Part shown: positions 45,100 to 56,647 of the stretch, in pieces
How positions within the stretch are numbered: position 1 is the first letter of the stretch
How the letters are laid out: each line of letters starts with the position of its first letter
Assembly: GCA_003184365.1 (NCBI GenBank)
Contig: NKYR01000155.1
Location: 1-64,000 of the forward strand
Direction of reading: 5' to 3'
Source: Evernia prunastri
Taxonomy: Eukaryota; Ascomycota; Lecanoromycetes; Lecanorales; Parmeliaceae
Length of the DNA: 64,000 nucleotides
Notes under the pieces: generated by a model
Told to the model about the DNA's origin: nothing
Database searches by the model: none
Seen by the model: only the letters and a program-made list of their open reading frames with translations
Position numbers and translations under genes: made by a program

Positions 45100-45830
45100 G
45101 TGTCCAATACTGATTGTCTTCGAGGTGGGGGACCGGATGCCTGGGCTGTGTGGTACACTGGACCTAACCACAACATGACCAGCGATAATTCTAGCTCAAC
45201 AACCAAATATACACTGGCTGGTACTATGGTCTCTAGTGTAGCGAGTAATGATCGCTCGATGGTGTACGCTGCAATCTCTTTATCGAAAACACAATGCCAT
45301 ACACGACAACGTCCATCCGATCCACTACAAGGCTCTCATCTAAGACACTACCACCATCTGCTGGACTCTTACCCACTTCGACTACAATCATCGTTTCTAC
45401 CATGGATCCAGTTGTGGTAGTAAATGTGTTCTTGCTATCTGTTCTCCGTTGTCGGACATACCGGCCAAGGCTTTTGTTAGAGACTGCGGCACCTAAAGCG
45501 GTGAAATCTGACTCCAATGATCAATCCCACAACATATCAGGAAACGCGCAGCTACATCTACCACAGATCGCTCAACGTGACCCCGTTGAGTACCCGAGGC
45601 AACAAATGGAAGCGGATCACGTGCGATTTGAAATGCATCGAGCGCCGCTTATTCATGCGCCGATTCCACCGCCACGGCTAGTTTCCTCGGCAGGTCTCCT
45701 AGTTGGCCGGAACAGACTAGTTCACGTGCTTCGCCGCGGAAAAAGATTGTACTATGGCTTTGAAGGAGACAAATTTGAACGAAGAACCATTTATTGGTGC
45801 AGGATAGGCGCATCCAGAGCTCCTGGCTGA
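45100..45830 (+). pseudogene. Eroded surface-protein gene (Ser/Thr stalk, hydrophobic helix, charged tail)
   Basis: A frame without ATG reads DAWAVWYTGPNHNMTSDNSS...SMVYAAISLSKTQ. Coding character then shifts frame to TTSIRSTTRLSSK, a hydrophobic stretch (PVVVVNVFLLSVL) and a tail QLHLPQIAQRDPVEYPRQQM, which recalls the charged tails of the other single-pass proteins here. The frame change and lack of a start suggest a decayed gene. Family identity is uncertain. Confidence 0.3.
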
Positions 45831-46392
45831 CCCTATATCCCTCGGTCTTCACCGAAAGACCAGAGCCAGCATGAAACACGGCTGGGAAATCCAAGAGTAT
45901 GAAAAAAAAACCAACTAAGCGCCAGTCCCACTGTGCCAATCAGATAAGGCTGCGGGGCGGAGTTGAGGAATCGGATTCACCGTCCCCTGCTACGCAGATC
46001 TGCTTCCACTTGGAGCGCGCCGTACCGTCACACCGGAGGTCAGCTTTACTGTAGAGATACGGCTCCGGCGCAAGCGAACCAATGATTTTCCGAGTCTTAA
46101 GATCCCATCCGATCGATTGGCATGGATTGATTACATATCATTTCAGCTCAAGCACACGGCCTTTCCCATCCATCTCGGCAGAAAGTGCTTTGGTAGAATT
46201 GTCGGAAAGGTGATGTAATGCCAGTACCTACCCCTCCCTTGGTTGACTTCTATATCTTTGGGCAAGTCTTGCTCTCTCAATCCACCAAGAAGTGTTATGC
46301 GACATCGACCCGAAGGCCCCGCCTGACCCTCCAACCATTCCTTCTTCACTACCCCATCATCAGCACCCTTCCCCCTTCAGATAACATATAAA
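45831..46392. other. Intergenic, no gene seen
   Basis: Presumably holds the promoter of the degenerate 7TM gene that follows. No recognisable element. Confidence 0.35.
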
Positions 46393-47673
46393 ATGATATA
46401 CCACACCTCGTCCAGCGCCAAAAAACCCAGCACGTCGCGGCGCCTTTCCTCCCCAGAGCCCGTCCTGCTCGCCATTTTCTCCGCCCTCGCAGTTTTAGCA
46501 GTCGCACTAAGGTTCTGGGCGCGGAGAATCCTGAAACTCCGCTTGGACCTGAGCGACTACCTTCTCGTCCTTGCACTGGTTGGCAAGCTTTCTTGGCCCC
46601 TCGTTGTGGTATTCGCCTCCTGACGTGGAACCAGGCCCTTACGCTAGCAGAGGTCATCCTGCATTTTCACGGTAGGCGTCCCGGTCATCGGCGAACGTAT
46701 CTTGAGCCGACAAAAGCGCGCTGAATTTTTTTTTTAAAGTCTTGACAAGAGTCGGGGATGAGAAGGTGTTCAATAGAGTGCGTCTTTGGTTTCCGGATTC
46801 CCAAGAACGAATTCTCACAGCGTACAGCTCGAACCGATCCTGTGGGTTAGCGGCGTGACGCTCATCCGTTCCTCCATCATCCTTCTCTACATCCGTATCT
46901 TCGCCACTCGCTTTTTCCGCCTTACCTGCTACACCATCCTAGTGATCAACACAGTCTTCTTCATTGGCGCATTTCTCGCAAACGTTTTGTTCTGTCTTCC
47001 TGTGGCGTGCTTCTGGGACGCGGGCAGGGCATGTGGTTCATGTGGCGATGCCACTTTGAGTTATATCTTCATCCCAATTATCAACCTGCTTTTGGATGTC
47101 ACTGTGGTAGTGTTGCCCATGCCCATATTATGGGGTCTGCAGATGGCAGTGAGTAAGAAGGTAACGTTGGGTGGAATTTTTGCCCTTGGTGGCGCGTAAG
47201 CTCTGCCCTGACTTTGGCCCATACATCTTCTTTACCTGCAGTCATACTAAGTGCCTGCCTCAGTATTTGCGTCATAACAGCTGTCCGACTCCAGAACCTA
47301 GTGAAGACTGCCTTGCGCCTGGTATTTTGCGAAACGAGCCTTGGTGTCATCAACGCCTGCCTACCTGTCTTGAAACCTGTATAGCTGGGCCCATGACTTG
47401 ATAAAAAGGCTAGGTGGCGGGAGAGGTACCTATCTATTTTCGAAGTCTGGTAGTGTGCCTATTGTCATGCGCATGAGTCAAATTTCGCAGTCACGGTCTG
47501 GCAGACGCGCTGGGAGCGAGGGGCTGAACAAAACGGTTCTCACGGGAAAGCTGAGGAGACAAGAAGCTGGTACCACGCTTACGACCAGAGCAGAAAGACT
47601 TCTAGGGATGGAAGTGCCCACCAGTCATCTGCAGCGGGATGTCGTCGTTGAGAGTGCTATTTGCAATGTTTGA
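46393..47673 (+). pseudogene. 7TM rhodopsin-domain gene, copy 4, probably broken
   Basis: Good family sequence is present: PEPVLLAIFSALAVLAVALR, DYLLVLAL, WNQALTLAEVILHFHG, LRSSIILL-like helix 3, a Cys-rich loop (FWDAGRACGSCGD), DVTVVVLPMPILWGLQMAVS, VINACLPVLKP and a Ser-rich tail (YLFSKSGSVP). The exons do not join cleanly. There is no acceptor before WNQALTL, a frame change occurs around a T10 run near 46730, the segment between RLQNL and VKTALRL is shorter than in relatives, and a one-base loss after VLKP shifts the frame into LYSWAHDLIKRLGGG. It belongs to a different subfamily from copies 1-3, since the EDGI-H tail is absent. Some breaks could be mis-modelled introns. Confidence 0.6.
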
Positions 47674-48509
47674 ACACCGCTGTTCGACTAATAAAAGGGA
47701 GAGCGCCGGTTGCATTTTGGACGTTGGGGATTCGGACTATCGCCACAGCCAGCGCCTAACTTCGTCCAGTCTGTCCGAGTAGCAGACCTCAAATCGGGTT
47801 TCTGCTTGATTTCGAAGCTCTGGAACAGCAGCTTACAAGGCTATATACTTGAAAACAACACAGCTGGGTTCACCCAAACCCAATAGCTATCCCACCTGTA
47901 ACGTTGAAACAAGAAGGCTGAATGAGGAGTAGGAAACCCTACACGCCTAACGACTAGATGCAAGCGAGGTAATTACGTCAATTCTGCAGATTCACGGATC
48001 AGCTACAAGCGAGCCAAGCGTCATCTAATCCATCTCGCTTAGCATCCCTCCAAATGCTGTAGATCAGGAGGGAACATGGCCAAAAGCGGTGATTAAAGGC
48101 GGTATACCGTCTCTCTAATCTTCACGTCGAGTCCCTCGGTCGTATCCTATAAGCATCAGCATGATCCGGGGCCAAGACGAGCAGAGGTGGGCCATGGGTA
48201 AGGGAAATCTGGCAGTGTGCTGACGGCATGTACAGGGCAAAACTTATCCATCTATGCACTATGGGATGCATTCAAATGAGATGAAGAGGTTGGTGACAGG
48301 CAGGATTTCATTTGGAAGAGATGTTTTGTAGCACTCACTGCATGTGGACTTACCTCGACAGCATTCACGAACGTGGTATGCTTCACCACCGTACGCCCAT
48401 CGATTACACTTTCTACATACTGTTCTGTTCTTCAGCCGAATATCGTCGTTATGAGCGGCCAACTCCAAATACTTCTGCTTTAAGGGCAGAAGCTGAATCC
48501 ATCGATTGT
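47674..48509. other. Intergenic, one short Cys-rich frame
   Basis: A minus-strand frame at 48259-48468 contains VCRKCNRWAYGG and ECCRGKSTCSECYK, a plausible metal-binding pattern, but lacks other support. Nothing else is seen. Confidence 0.3.
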
Positions 48510-49411
48510 TTGAGGAAAAGAAAGATTATTATTGCGATCTATTGAGTGACATCTTAGGTCTTTACTGTTTATAGAGAATAATCACCTATTTACTAAAAGC
48601 TTATGGTCTTCTCCCCTTTTCCTCAAAATGGCATAAGCGGTACCTTAGGCACTACGGCGTGCTTGAATTGCAGTACTTTATTTGGTCCGGCTGACACTCA
48701 CCGAGATTCTAGCCTAGCCAACCACCGAATCATTATTATTGCTCTAGTCACAGTGGAGTAATCATTAGGAGAGTCCGCATAATCCTGCAGCAGGAAACGG
48801 ATCGGACTACTTCATTACTTCAAAAAGAGATGTTCTCCGAACCGATCTCGATGGGATGCAAGGGGGCATTGTGTATCGAAAAGCAATGTCCATTGCGGAT
48901 CCGATCCGATCATAAGAAATTTGGCATATACTGCGACTGTGGTCTTGCATCGGCTTCACACATGCTTCCTACTCACCTGATGATAGAGCTGATCTCTTTC
49001 GGAGGAAGTACACTGCAAAGAGAATACCGGAAGGAATAGGCTGAGGTTCTGGTGTTCTAAGGCAGAATTATTCGTCTTATTGGCTCGAGCGCTACCTCTT
49101 TCCCGATCGGCGTTAGGCCGAGAGACAGATCGGCAACACGACTGGCAAATCGGCGATAAGTTTGATATGCATAGACGCAACAGGTTGCTATGCCAGTGAT
49201 TGAATATGCACACGGGTCATGCTTGTATCCACACAAGCTCATGCCGTCATTGCTCCGAAACCCATGAATACGGCGATAAGGGAGTACACCACACTCCTCA
49301 ACAATTTCCTTTTCATTCGATAGGCTCTCAGCCCAAGAAGTGCTCCGCCGACCCGCATGGCCGCGCACTTCTCACTCTTCTGCTCAGCCTTTCTTCGATG
49401 GGCCCGTGGAG
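48510..49411. repeat. Segmental duplication, copy 2
   Basis: Diverged copy of 38905-39805 in the same orientation, with the same ordered landmarks. Its right end overlaps the first codons of the gene at 49357-50067, so in this copy the duplicated block supplies the promoter and N-terminal region of that gene. Confidence 0.85.
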
Positions 49412-50067
49412 CAGATGACCCGGACTCCGTGCAGGCCCATGAGTTCTTACCCCACAACACCCACAGCCAACACATTCTCCTCTACTCCTATCACTCACAA
49501 TACTTGCACCTTTTTCGCTCAGAGCTAGAGACTGTCGGCATATTGGTAGCCATTTTTGATGAAACGTTACTTAAGCGGCCATATCGATCGTCCAAAATTC
49601 CATATTATAAGATCGGCGGCAACACTGAAGCTCCCTCCGTCATGCCCACAGTAAAATCACCTTCAGTCACACCGGTAGCGTCCTCCAGCAGCGAGCATCC
49701 CGAGACTGTGACCGGGTTTATACCAGAAGCTTTCATGCTTGTCTTCGCCGGGAGCCTTCTAATCGTGATCGGTGGGGTCTTCCTGACATGTTTTTGGAAG
49801 CTAAGAAGGGGCAAAAAGAAGCATCGAGCAAAAGCAGCGAAAGTCGCAGAAGGACAGATCTACCTTCAGCAAAAGGCAGAGCTGGACGCCGCGTGCGGTA
49901 GGCAGGAGCTGGAAGCTAGTTGCAGGAGTCATGAGGTGGATGGAAGAGATGCGTGTCACGAGATGGTAGGAGAAGAGACAAGACTGAACGTACCTAGTCT
50001 CGGAAGGATCCACGAGGCACTGGGGGAGGAATGTGCCAGAGAAATCGATGGTTCGCAGAGACAGTAA
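49357..50067 (+). CDS. Single-pass membrane protein with KAELDA tail
   Basis: Open from an ATG at 49357 (MAAHFSLFCSAFLRWARGAD, which could act as a signal peptide) to 50067, 236 aa. A short extracellular part with a Ser/Thr/Pro stalk (TVKSPSVTPVASSSS) leads to one transmembrane helix (AFMLVFAGSLLIVIGGVFLT), a basic stop-transfer KLRRGKKKHR, and a tail with QIYLQQKAELDAACGRQELE, HEVDG and CHEM. The tail matches that of 3612-4564 (LYLQRKAELDDAQRRHELEA), so the two are relatives. The extracellular part is much shorter than usual for such proteins, so N-terminal exons may have been lost when the duplication inserted. Function unknown. Confidence 0.55.
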   Translation: MAAHFSLFCSAFLRWARGADDPDSVQAHEFLPHNTHSQHILLYSYHSQYLHLFRSELETVGILVAIFDETLLKRPYRSSKIPYYKIGGNTEAPSVMPTVKSPSVTPVASSSSEHPETVTGFIPEAFMLVFAGSLLIVIGGVFLTCFWKLRRGKKKHRAKAAKVAEGQIYLQQKAELDAACGRQELEASCRSHEVDGRDACHEMVGEETRLNVPSLGRIHEALGEECAREIDGSQRQ

Positions 50068-51102
50068 AGCGTCTGCAGATGCCTTTCACGAAATAACCGT
50101 CGCTGACTCTGGCGAGCGGGTATTCGCTCTTCGTCCCGAGAGTAGTGCGTAAGTGAGCGGACTCTGTTACTCGTACAACCATATGAGCCAATGCAGGGAG
50201 CGATCTGGAACCTCTCACCAACGATCGATGCGGTGGGACAGTGGATTGACGAGCCTCGCAATCCAGTGGTGACTCAATATTCGTAAATCTCCGTTGAATG
50301 TACTCGGTGTTCAGGATCCATGACACGTTATACAGACAAGTCATAGTGGCGATGGGGTTATCTGGCCTGCTTGTCTAGGGTTTGGTTCTGCAGATCGTTC
50401 TTCCTTGTCCGATCTATTGAATAATGCACTGCTATTGAGTGGACGGATGAAGATCTAATGCTCGAAGGAGCAGCTGTATAAGTGTGTGCCGCTTCAAGCC
50501 CCCGCCTAGGGTTTGGCAAACTACCGTTCAAGAAAAGAGAAATGTGGATGCTGGCTTAGTGGAACTTTTTATCTCAAAGGCATAGAAGGCATAGAAGCGC
50601 AACCCGTGCTCTCTCTCACGTTGTGTGTCTGAAGCTTGGCCTACCCTCAGCTCTTTCATGAAAACTCCACAGCTAGCTATGTCCATATCCAAAGAACGAA
50701 GTCATATCCAGTCAGTCTATGCTTTGATCTGATTTGGGCTTTCAACCAGCACCTGTTTCATATGACTACCTAGGGTGTACCTTACATGCTAGGACGGGGC
50801 CGCGATTTGGCATTTGAAATGTCCTCTGAGCTGGGATGGGGCGGCAGGGTTCTGCGGGGCATTCGCGGCCATAGTGGGCTCCTTATCGCGTTTCTGGGCA
50901 TGGTTTTCAAAATTCTGAGCCTGATGCTACATCCTAGTTCCCTTGTATTGGTCCCGTCTTAGCAAAGACTATTCGGTAGGGGGTCATTCAGGAAGAACAC
51001 GAACGTCTTGGGTTCCAGGTATAATCCCGACAAACCTCCAAATCGTCGAAGACCCCAGATCTCATCGACTCTACTCGTGTTGATTGCGCCCGCCTACCAT
51101 TC
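50068..51102. other. Intergenic between convergent genes, no gene seen
   Basis: No frame with recognisable features on either strand. Confidence 0.4.
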
Positions 51103-52833
51103 TCAAGCTACCCCAGGCTCTGGGCCAAACAGCTTAAAGCCACCCGGTACACCGGTTTGGAAGAACCCTTCGGGATCGTATTTTTTGCTGACCGCTCGTA
51201 GCTGGGCTTTGCTCGCTGGTCCGTAAGAGCCGATGGGGTCCTGAAAGGAGGCAGCGTAGTTGAGGTACTTGAATCTATCGAAAAGCCCGGCTGCTTTTGT
51301 AGCTTCGTCGATCTTCTCGATCAGAGCCTGCGTGACGCTGTTGACGGTAGCGTCATCTTGTGCCTGGGTCCAGGTGACGGAGAGAAGACACAGCACCAAC
51401 GGGTCCTTCGAGTCTTCCAGCCCTAGTGAATTTCCAGATTCTACCACTGGCATTCTCTGGAAGATGAGGAAATATGCTATTCCGGGTATGTTTTTGATAG
51501 ATTCTGTAGTGGAAATCCAAAGCTGATACACCGTCTCGATAATCGCAGCTGTTGGGCGGAAAACGGTGTTCACGTAGATCCCTCTTGTATATAAATCAGC
51601 TACATTTTTGCGAACGTCATGGAAATTTTGTCTGCATCATCTCACTTACCGAGAGTTCTTTGCTTGGTTCGACTCAATTTCGTTCACGAAGTCAATATGA
51701 TTCCCAATCCTCATCGTATTTTTAAGCTGGGGCTGAATCGACGTGAACGCTTGGAAGATAGGTGGATTCACCACGGGTTGGGTATAATGAAGCCCGATGG
51801 AGACGACGACCTTCTGATAGGCTCCCACATATCCAATGGCGCAAATGATCTCCGCGTAAGGATCCGATTTCGTTAATTGCATAAAGCGCTCGAAAGCTGA
51901 AAGCTGTTGCGGGACAGTACTGGAAGGATACGCAATAAAACCACCCCAAAGTTGCCCTTGGGGGTACGTTTTCAGATCAAAGCGAGTTACTATGCCAAAA
52001 TTATTGGAGCCTCCTTTGAGAGCTCTGAATAGGTCAGGTCGTTCGATAGCATTGGCATTAACGATTGAGCCCTCTGCAAGGACTACCTCCATATTGACGA
52101 CATTGTCGCAAGCAAAACCCCTCTGTCCCAAGTAGAAAGAGATCCCACCTGTGTAGTATTTTAGTCATGACCATTCACACGAGGGACAAGCCAAGGGAAT
52201 AAACCAACCTCCAGTCGTCAAGCCACCAACTCCAAGGCTGGTACCTCGACCACCTATCGAAATAAGACCTGTGAACTCGAGCTTTTGGTACACATCACCC
52301 CAAGTGGCTCCACCCCCAGCTGACAAAATCTTTGGTGTACTCAATGGAAACTTTTCACCCGCAGCATCGACTGATAGATATGGAAAAGAGTAGTCGCTAT
52401 TAGAGGAGCCGGAACTGTCGGGCACAAACGGTACATTGCTGGCAGCTGATGAAGAAGGAAGACCAGTGGAAGCGTCTGAGTTATTTTGCAACAACATGTG
52501 GCCAAGCGTGTCTGCTGTATTAAGGCTCACGGCGTTCATGCCACTCAAGTCAATGGTAACAGCATTGTCGCGATTGGCAGCATTAGCAATCGGTGTGTGA
52601 CCTCCGCCTCGGACTGCAGCTTTGGCTCGCAACTCGCAGATGGTCTTGACAATGCGCGAGATATCCGAAGCGCTTTTCGGAAACACTATGCATTGAGGAG
52701 CGAGACGAGCCTGTTGGTAAAAATACGAACTGATGGATGCAGCATAAGAGGCGTCTTGTGCGCATGACACCTGGCCTGGGAATTGAGATTCTAGACTGGA
52801 GCACAAATTGGACTTCTCAAGAGATGCTGCCAT
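51103..52833 (-). CDS. Berberine-bridge-like FAD-linked oxidoreductase (534 aa)
   Basis: Three exons, 52833-52209, 52148-51650 and 51583-51103, join in frame. The FAD-binding PCMH domain (PF01565) shows VFPKSASDISRIVK, VRGGGHTPIANAAN with His79 as the likely covalent FAD site, GGRGTSLGVGGLTTGGGISF and FRALKGGSNNFGIVT. The BBE-type C-terminus (PF08031) ends FKYLNYAASFQDPIGSYGP...LRAVSKKYDPEGFFQTG. Such enzymes oxidise alcohols, sugars or secondary-metabolite intermediates with O2; the substrate is unknown. Unusual is a Ser-rich insertion of about 55-60 residues (roughly 108-165) between GMNAVSLN and ILSAGGGATWGDVY, where relatives are nearly continuous. No classical signal peptide is visible at the chosen Met, so it may be cytosolic or lack an upstream exon. 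Confidence 0.88.
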
Positions 52834-54392
52834 ACTGTAGGAGACTAATGGCTTGAACCGGGTTTCCCGCAGCAATGTACGTGTAGCCTTTGGTTGGCGG
52901 CTGACAAATGTTTGCGAGTAGGCTTTGCACTTGCCCTAGAGTAATTGACAGGAAGGAGTGAGGTGTCTTTTCCTGTCAGACCTGCGATTTGTGACCTGTC
53001 CTTATCGGATGCGGTAGCTATGGCGTCCGATCCGACTTGGGATAGAACGATTACAATCGACGGCAATGGATGGTAAGCAGCGGAGTTTGGCCTCAAAGCA
53101 GGAATCTTTCATGGCATAGAGCGATTTTGAGAAGTGAAATTTATGAATTTATGTGAGAGGTCTCATGGAATCCGCTGCAATGTCTCAGGGAATAGCAGAC
53201 TAGCCATGCACGGGACTCAAAAGGATCCTGGATTTCTGGAGGATGGCATTGGCGGCCTGCTGTTGCCCGTTGACAAGGATTGTAGAGCCCAATCAGCTCT
53301 TGGATTGACATCCATCCATGTGGACACTCCGAGATTCCCGGAAAATTGGGAATTGAATAATCACACCATGGATCAAGACTTCCAAACAACATGCTTTCTG
53401 CAAACCGGTCTGTCTGGAAAGTTTGTCACATTGGTCACTCCGGTGTTTCTGGCCTAAAAAAATTAATACATACGGTCTTCTAGCTAAGGATGTCATACTG
53501 ATACAGACGTCAGCAAGACTGACTCGCTGCATTTTTCAGGGAAAGATTTGATACCCAGCTGTGAGCTGATGACAGCAGTGGAGATGGCAATTGAAGAATG
53601 TTGATGGTAATAATGACATCTTGTGCGTTTAAGCTTTTTCACACGGTACGCGTAGTGTTTATTTTGTTTAATTAGTTGGAAGGGAAATGACCATGTCGGT
53701 ATCTCTCGGTATCTCTCGGTATGTCGGTATCTTATCTTGACTGTTTCCAAAGCGGTAAGGTATGAGAGTAGGAATGAATCTTACGTAAGCGAAGGAAATA
53801 TTATGATTCATTACTCGCTCCTTCCCCACTTTTTCAAGTTTTCAAATTTCAAGCCAGCCTCCCCTCCGTATCATAACCGTCATCTGGCGTCATCAGCCAG
53901 CACTTGAACAACACCACTCCTCACTAGGGTCAATATAACCATCGTATCATTCATCCCTCGCACTTCGCGCGATACAAGATTCATACATTTCAAAACGGAC
54001 CAATCACTTTCCCAAGCGTCTATGAGAATGGGGAGAATCGGTGATGGCGATGTTCATGCCGCCTACGTCGAGTTTCGCGCAAAGGAATCTGACAAGGTAT
54101 TTTATCATCTTACATTCATCGTACATCCATCTCATACACCCTGTACTGTCTGCTCCAGCTCATCTATCAATCAATCTATCTATCTGATCAATTCTCCATC
54201 AATACAACATACATACATCCATCCATCCATACATACATACCCGGCAATTATAATAATACAAAGTACTGATCAATCAATCAAAAACCATAACAGTGTCTCT
54301 CGGCGCAATGCATCTACTGTCAATCCGTCCGTGCAAAAAACACCTCCCGTCAGCGTCAACACTTGCTCGAGTGTCCCAACTACCTCAGTGCC
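52834..54392. other. Intergenic with short tandem repeats
   Basis: Holds the promoters of two divergent genes. Repeats include three copies of CGGTATCTCT-like units at 53697-53730, and ATCTATC/CATCCATAC tetranucleotide runs at 54168-54240. A small frame beginning ATGAGAATGGGG at 54022 could be an upstream ORF or 5' exon of the DUF3237 gene. Confidence 0.4.
54160..54245 (+). repeat. Tetranucleotide microsatellites (ATCT / CATA-CATC)
   Basis: Adjacent imperfect runs of ATCT/ATCA followed by CATACATCCATCCATCCATA-type units, about 150-230 nt upstream of the DUF3237 start codon, probably in its 5' leader. Confidence 0.75.
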
Positions 54393-55139
54393 ATGAAAGA
54401 GCACAACCCGGACAATCCCATCCTCCACGAATCCATCAACGGCACTCCCACCGTCACTCCCTCTTCTGCCAAACAACCCAAGAAGCGTGATCACGACACC
54501 ATGATCGGCTTCCAAGGCGACTCCTCCGCCTCCCGTTCCTTCCCCATCCCCAAACCCGTCCTCGAACGCGACTTCCAAATGAGCGTCCAGTTGAATCCCA
54601 AGATCAGCGTTGGGCCGGGCATTTGGGGACAACGCAATTGGGTCGGATACATCTCCGGTCACTGGAATGGTCGTTGGGGCAAAGGCACTGTGGTGGTAAG
54701 TCTGCTGCTGTGCTCGTCGCGTAGCGAGCAATGCTGACCCTACGGCCTCACGGCAGCCTGGTGGACAAGACAAACAACTCGTCGCACCCGACCTCTCCAC
54801 CCACATCGACTCCAGCTACCTCCTTCAAACGCACGACCATCCTCCCGCCTACATTTCGGTCAGGAACGAGGGATGGCGCGTGGGGCCAAGGGACACTCTA
54901 GAGAAGTTGGATGACCCGACCCAGGCAGATGAAGTTGACCCCAAGTCATACTCTTTCAGGCTCTACATCCATATGGAGACCGGCGACTCGAGGTATCTGC
55001 ATCTGAACACGGGCATGTGGATCGGCAGTGGCATCCGCCGTGGCACTGAAGGTATGTTGGAATCAACCCAAACGCTAGCAGTGGTGAAAGCTGACCGACG
55101 TCTTCCGCAGTCATCTACGATGCGTACCGCGTCATCTAA
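54393..55139 (+). CDS. DUF3237-family protein (208 aa)
   Basis: Three exons, 54393-54695, 54757-55051 and 55111-55139, splice in phase to 208 aa. Family hallmarks in order: FQMSVQLNPKISVGPGIWG, the glycine-rich GYISGHWNGRWGKGTVVPGG across the first junction, YLLQTHDHPPAYISVRNEGW, VDPKSYSFRLYIHMETGDSR, and YLHLNTGMWIGSG...VIYDAYRV at the end. DUF3237 (PF11578, UPF0311) proteins form a small beta-barrel of unknown catalytic role and occur next to oxidoreductases and esterases in fungi and bacteria. The last exon is only 29 nt. The N-terminal 45 residues are low-complexity and not part of the domain. An additional 5' exon cannot be excluded. Confidence 0.87.
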
Positions 55140-55894
55140 ACCTCCTACCTGAACAGCCATGACCACTTCACGGCTCCCATCTCCTCAGGTCACACCAATT
55201 TCAGGTTCTAATATTGGCGCCGAGAGTCTCAGGGCTTTCATTTTTCTTTCCGGTGCGATAGCATTGGCGTCACGTCCCTCCTGGGCCTTTCTTTTGCCCG
55301 GCTCATACTGCTCATGCTCATGCCTTGACTAGCATGCCTTCGGATATGGCAAGCTTCGAGCTTCTGATTGCTTGCAGAAAAGCCACATAAAATGTTCAGC
55401 AGCTACAGTGTATGTCAGAACTTTCGGGCAATTGTTTCCAAGTACCATTGCTCCATGATGTTCATTGAATATTGCTCAGCCAATTTCCCGCCAACTCAGC
55501 CTATTGGAGCCGAGCACAACATGTAGGCTTCGCTACCGATGCGATGGGATATCCTTCAACTTTTATACACAGTTCCTCCCATCGTCCTCCCAACATCCTT
55601 CCACCCTCCTACCCCATCTCATCTTCCCATCTCATCACCCCATCTTACCTCCCACACTCAGCCCCAACGTCCCTCCTCACCGCCCCCCCTCGGACGCGCT
55701 CCTTTGACAACTACAGGTGAAACACAGGTGAACAGGTGAAAGGTGAATCCTGCCTTACCACCTCGTTACGTACCGTACGTACGTACGTCAACATCAAAAC
55801 ACCACCGTGACATCGCTACTCTCTTTCTCAAATCGCCACTTTCTTTAATCTGTATCTTCTCGTCCCTGCGCGTTGTCAAAGTTGACCGCCTCCC

Positions 55895-56135
55895 TTCTCT
55901 CAGACCTCGAAGCACTCACGCCATTCAATCCTCGAAGCACGCATGCCTTCTCAAATCACAAAGCACTCACGCCATTCAGACAAATATCAATGCACTCTTC
56001 GAAGCACCTAAGCATCCTTCAAATACGCATGCCCTTTAAAAACACTCACGCCCTTCAAACACTCACTCACGCCCTCCCAAACCCTCTCCCTCACTCACAC
56101 CGTCTCAAACACTCATACCCTTCAAACCAAAGAAG
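55895..56135 (+). repeat. Degenerate tandem repeat, CACTCACGCC-CTTCAAA type
   Basis: The units CACTCACGCC(A/C)TTCA(A/G)A, ACGCATGCC and GAAGCAC recur about eight to ten times with variable spacing. The array is imperfect and strongly strand-biased. Confidence 0.6.
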
Positions 56136-56624
56136 AAACAGAAATCGAAGCACCCCCGTGTCGTTACAACTCAAGGGGTATTCAAGGGAGGTGTTGCTTC
56201 GTCAGTCAAGTGGCCGAGTTGCACCCACCCGCCTTTATTTTTTTCCGAGGCCGCTTTGCAACCCGCCTTCCTAGCCCGCTCTCCAGCCGGGAACGTGCTT
56301 GCTTGCGGGCCTGTGCTCGTGCCAGTGCTTTGTCATGAACAGTCCAAGCTCCATGACAGCTCAAGGCGTTGTAGCGCCAGGCAGTGTTGGATAATGCTGC
56401 TTGAATAATGCTGGTTGGATAATGCAGGCCGGATGATGCAGCGCCGGATAGCGCGCACGGCGACATGCTGGCCTCTGGCAAGATCCTCCAGCATGGCGAC
56501 GGGCCGTGATCATTCTTGCGTATTTTGAGATATCTTGGCACATTCGATGATGTTGATACATGGTGGTGTGTGGTGGTGGTGGTGGTGGTGAGTCAGGCTA
56601 GGATGTTGTTTCGTGGGTGGAGGA

Positions 56625-56647
56625 GGGGGGGGGGGGGGGGGGGGGGG
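56625..56647 (+). repeat. Poly(G) run, 23 bases
   Basis: Uninterrupted G tract following a (GTG)n stretch, capable of forming G-quadruplex structure and prone to length change. The exact length in an assembly is often unreliable. Confidence 0.85.

Noticed and set aside
54270..54806. 178-codon minus-strand frame over the DUF3237 gene
   Set aside because: Antisense to a well-supported spliced gene.
55465..56274. Several proline/serine/histidine-rich open frames
   Set aside because: They arise from C/T-rich low-complexity DNA that lacks stop codons by composition.
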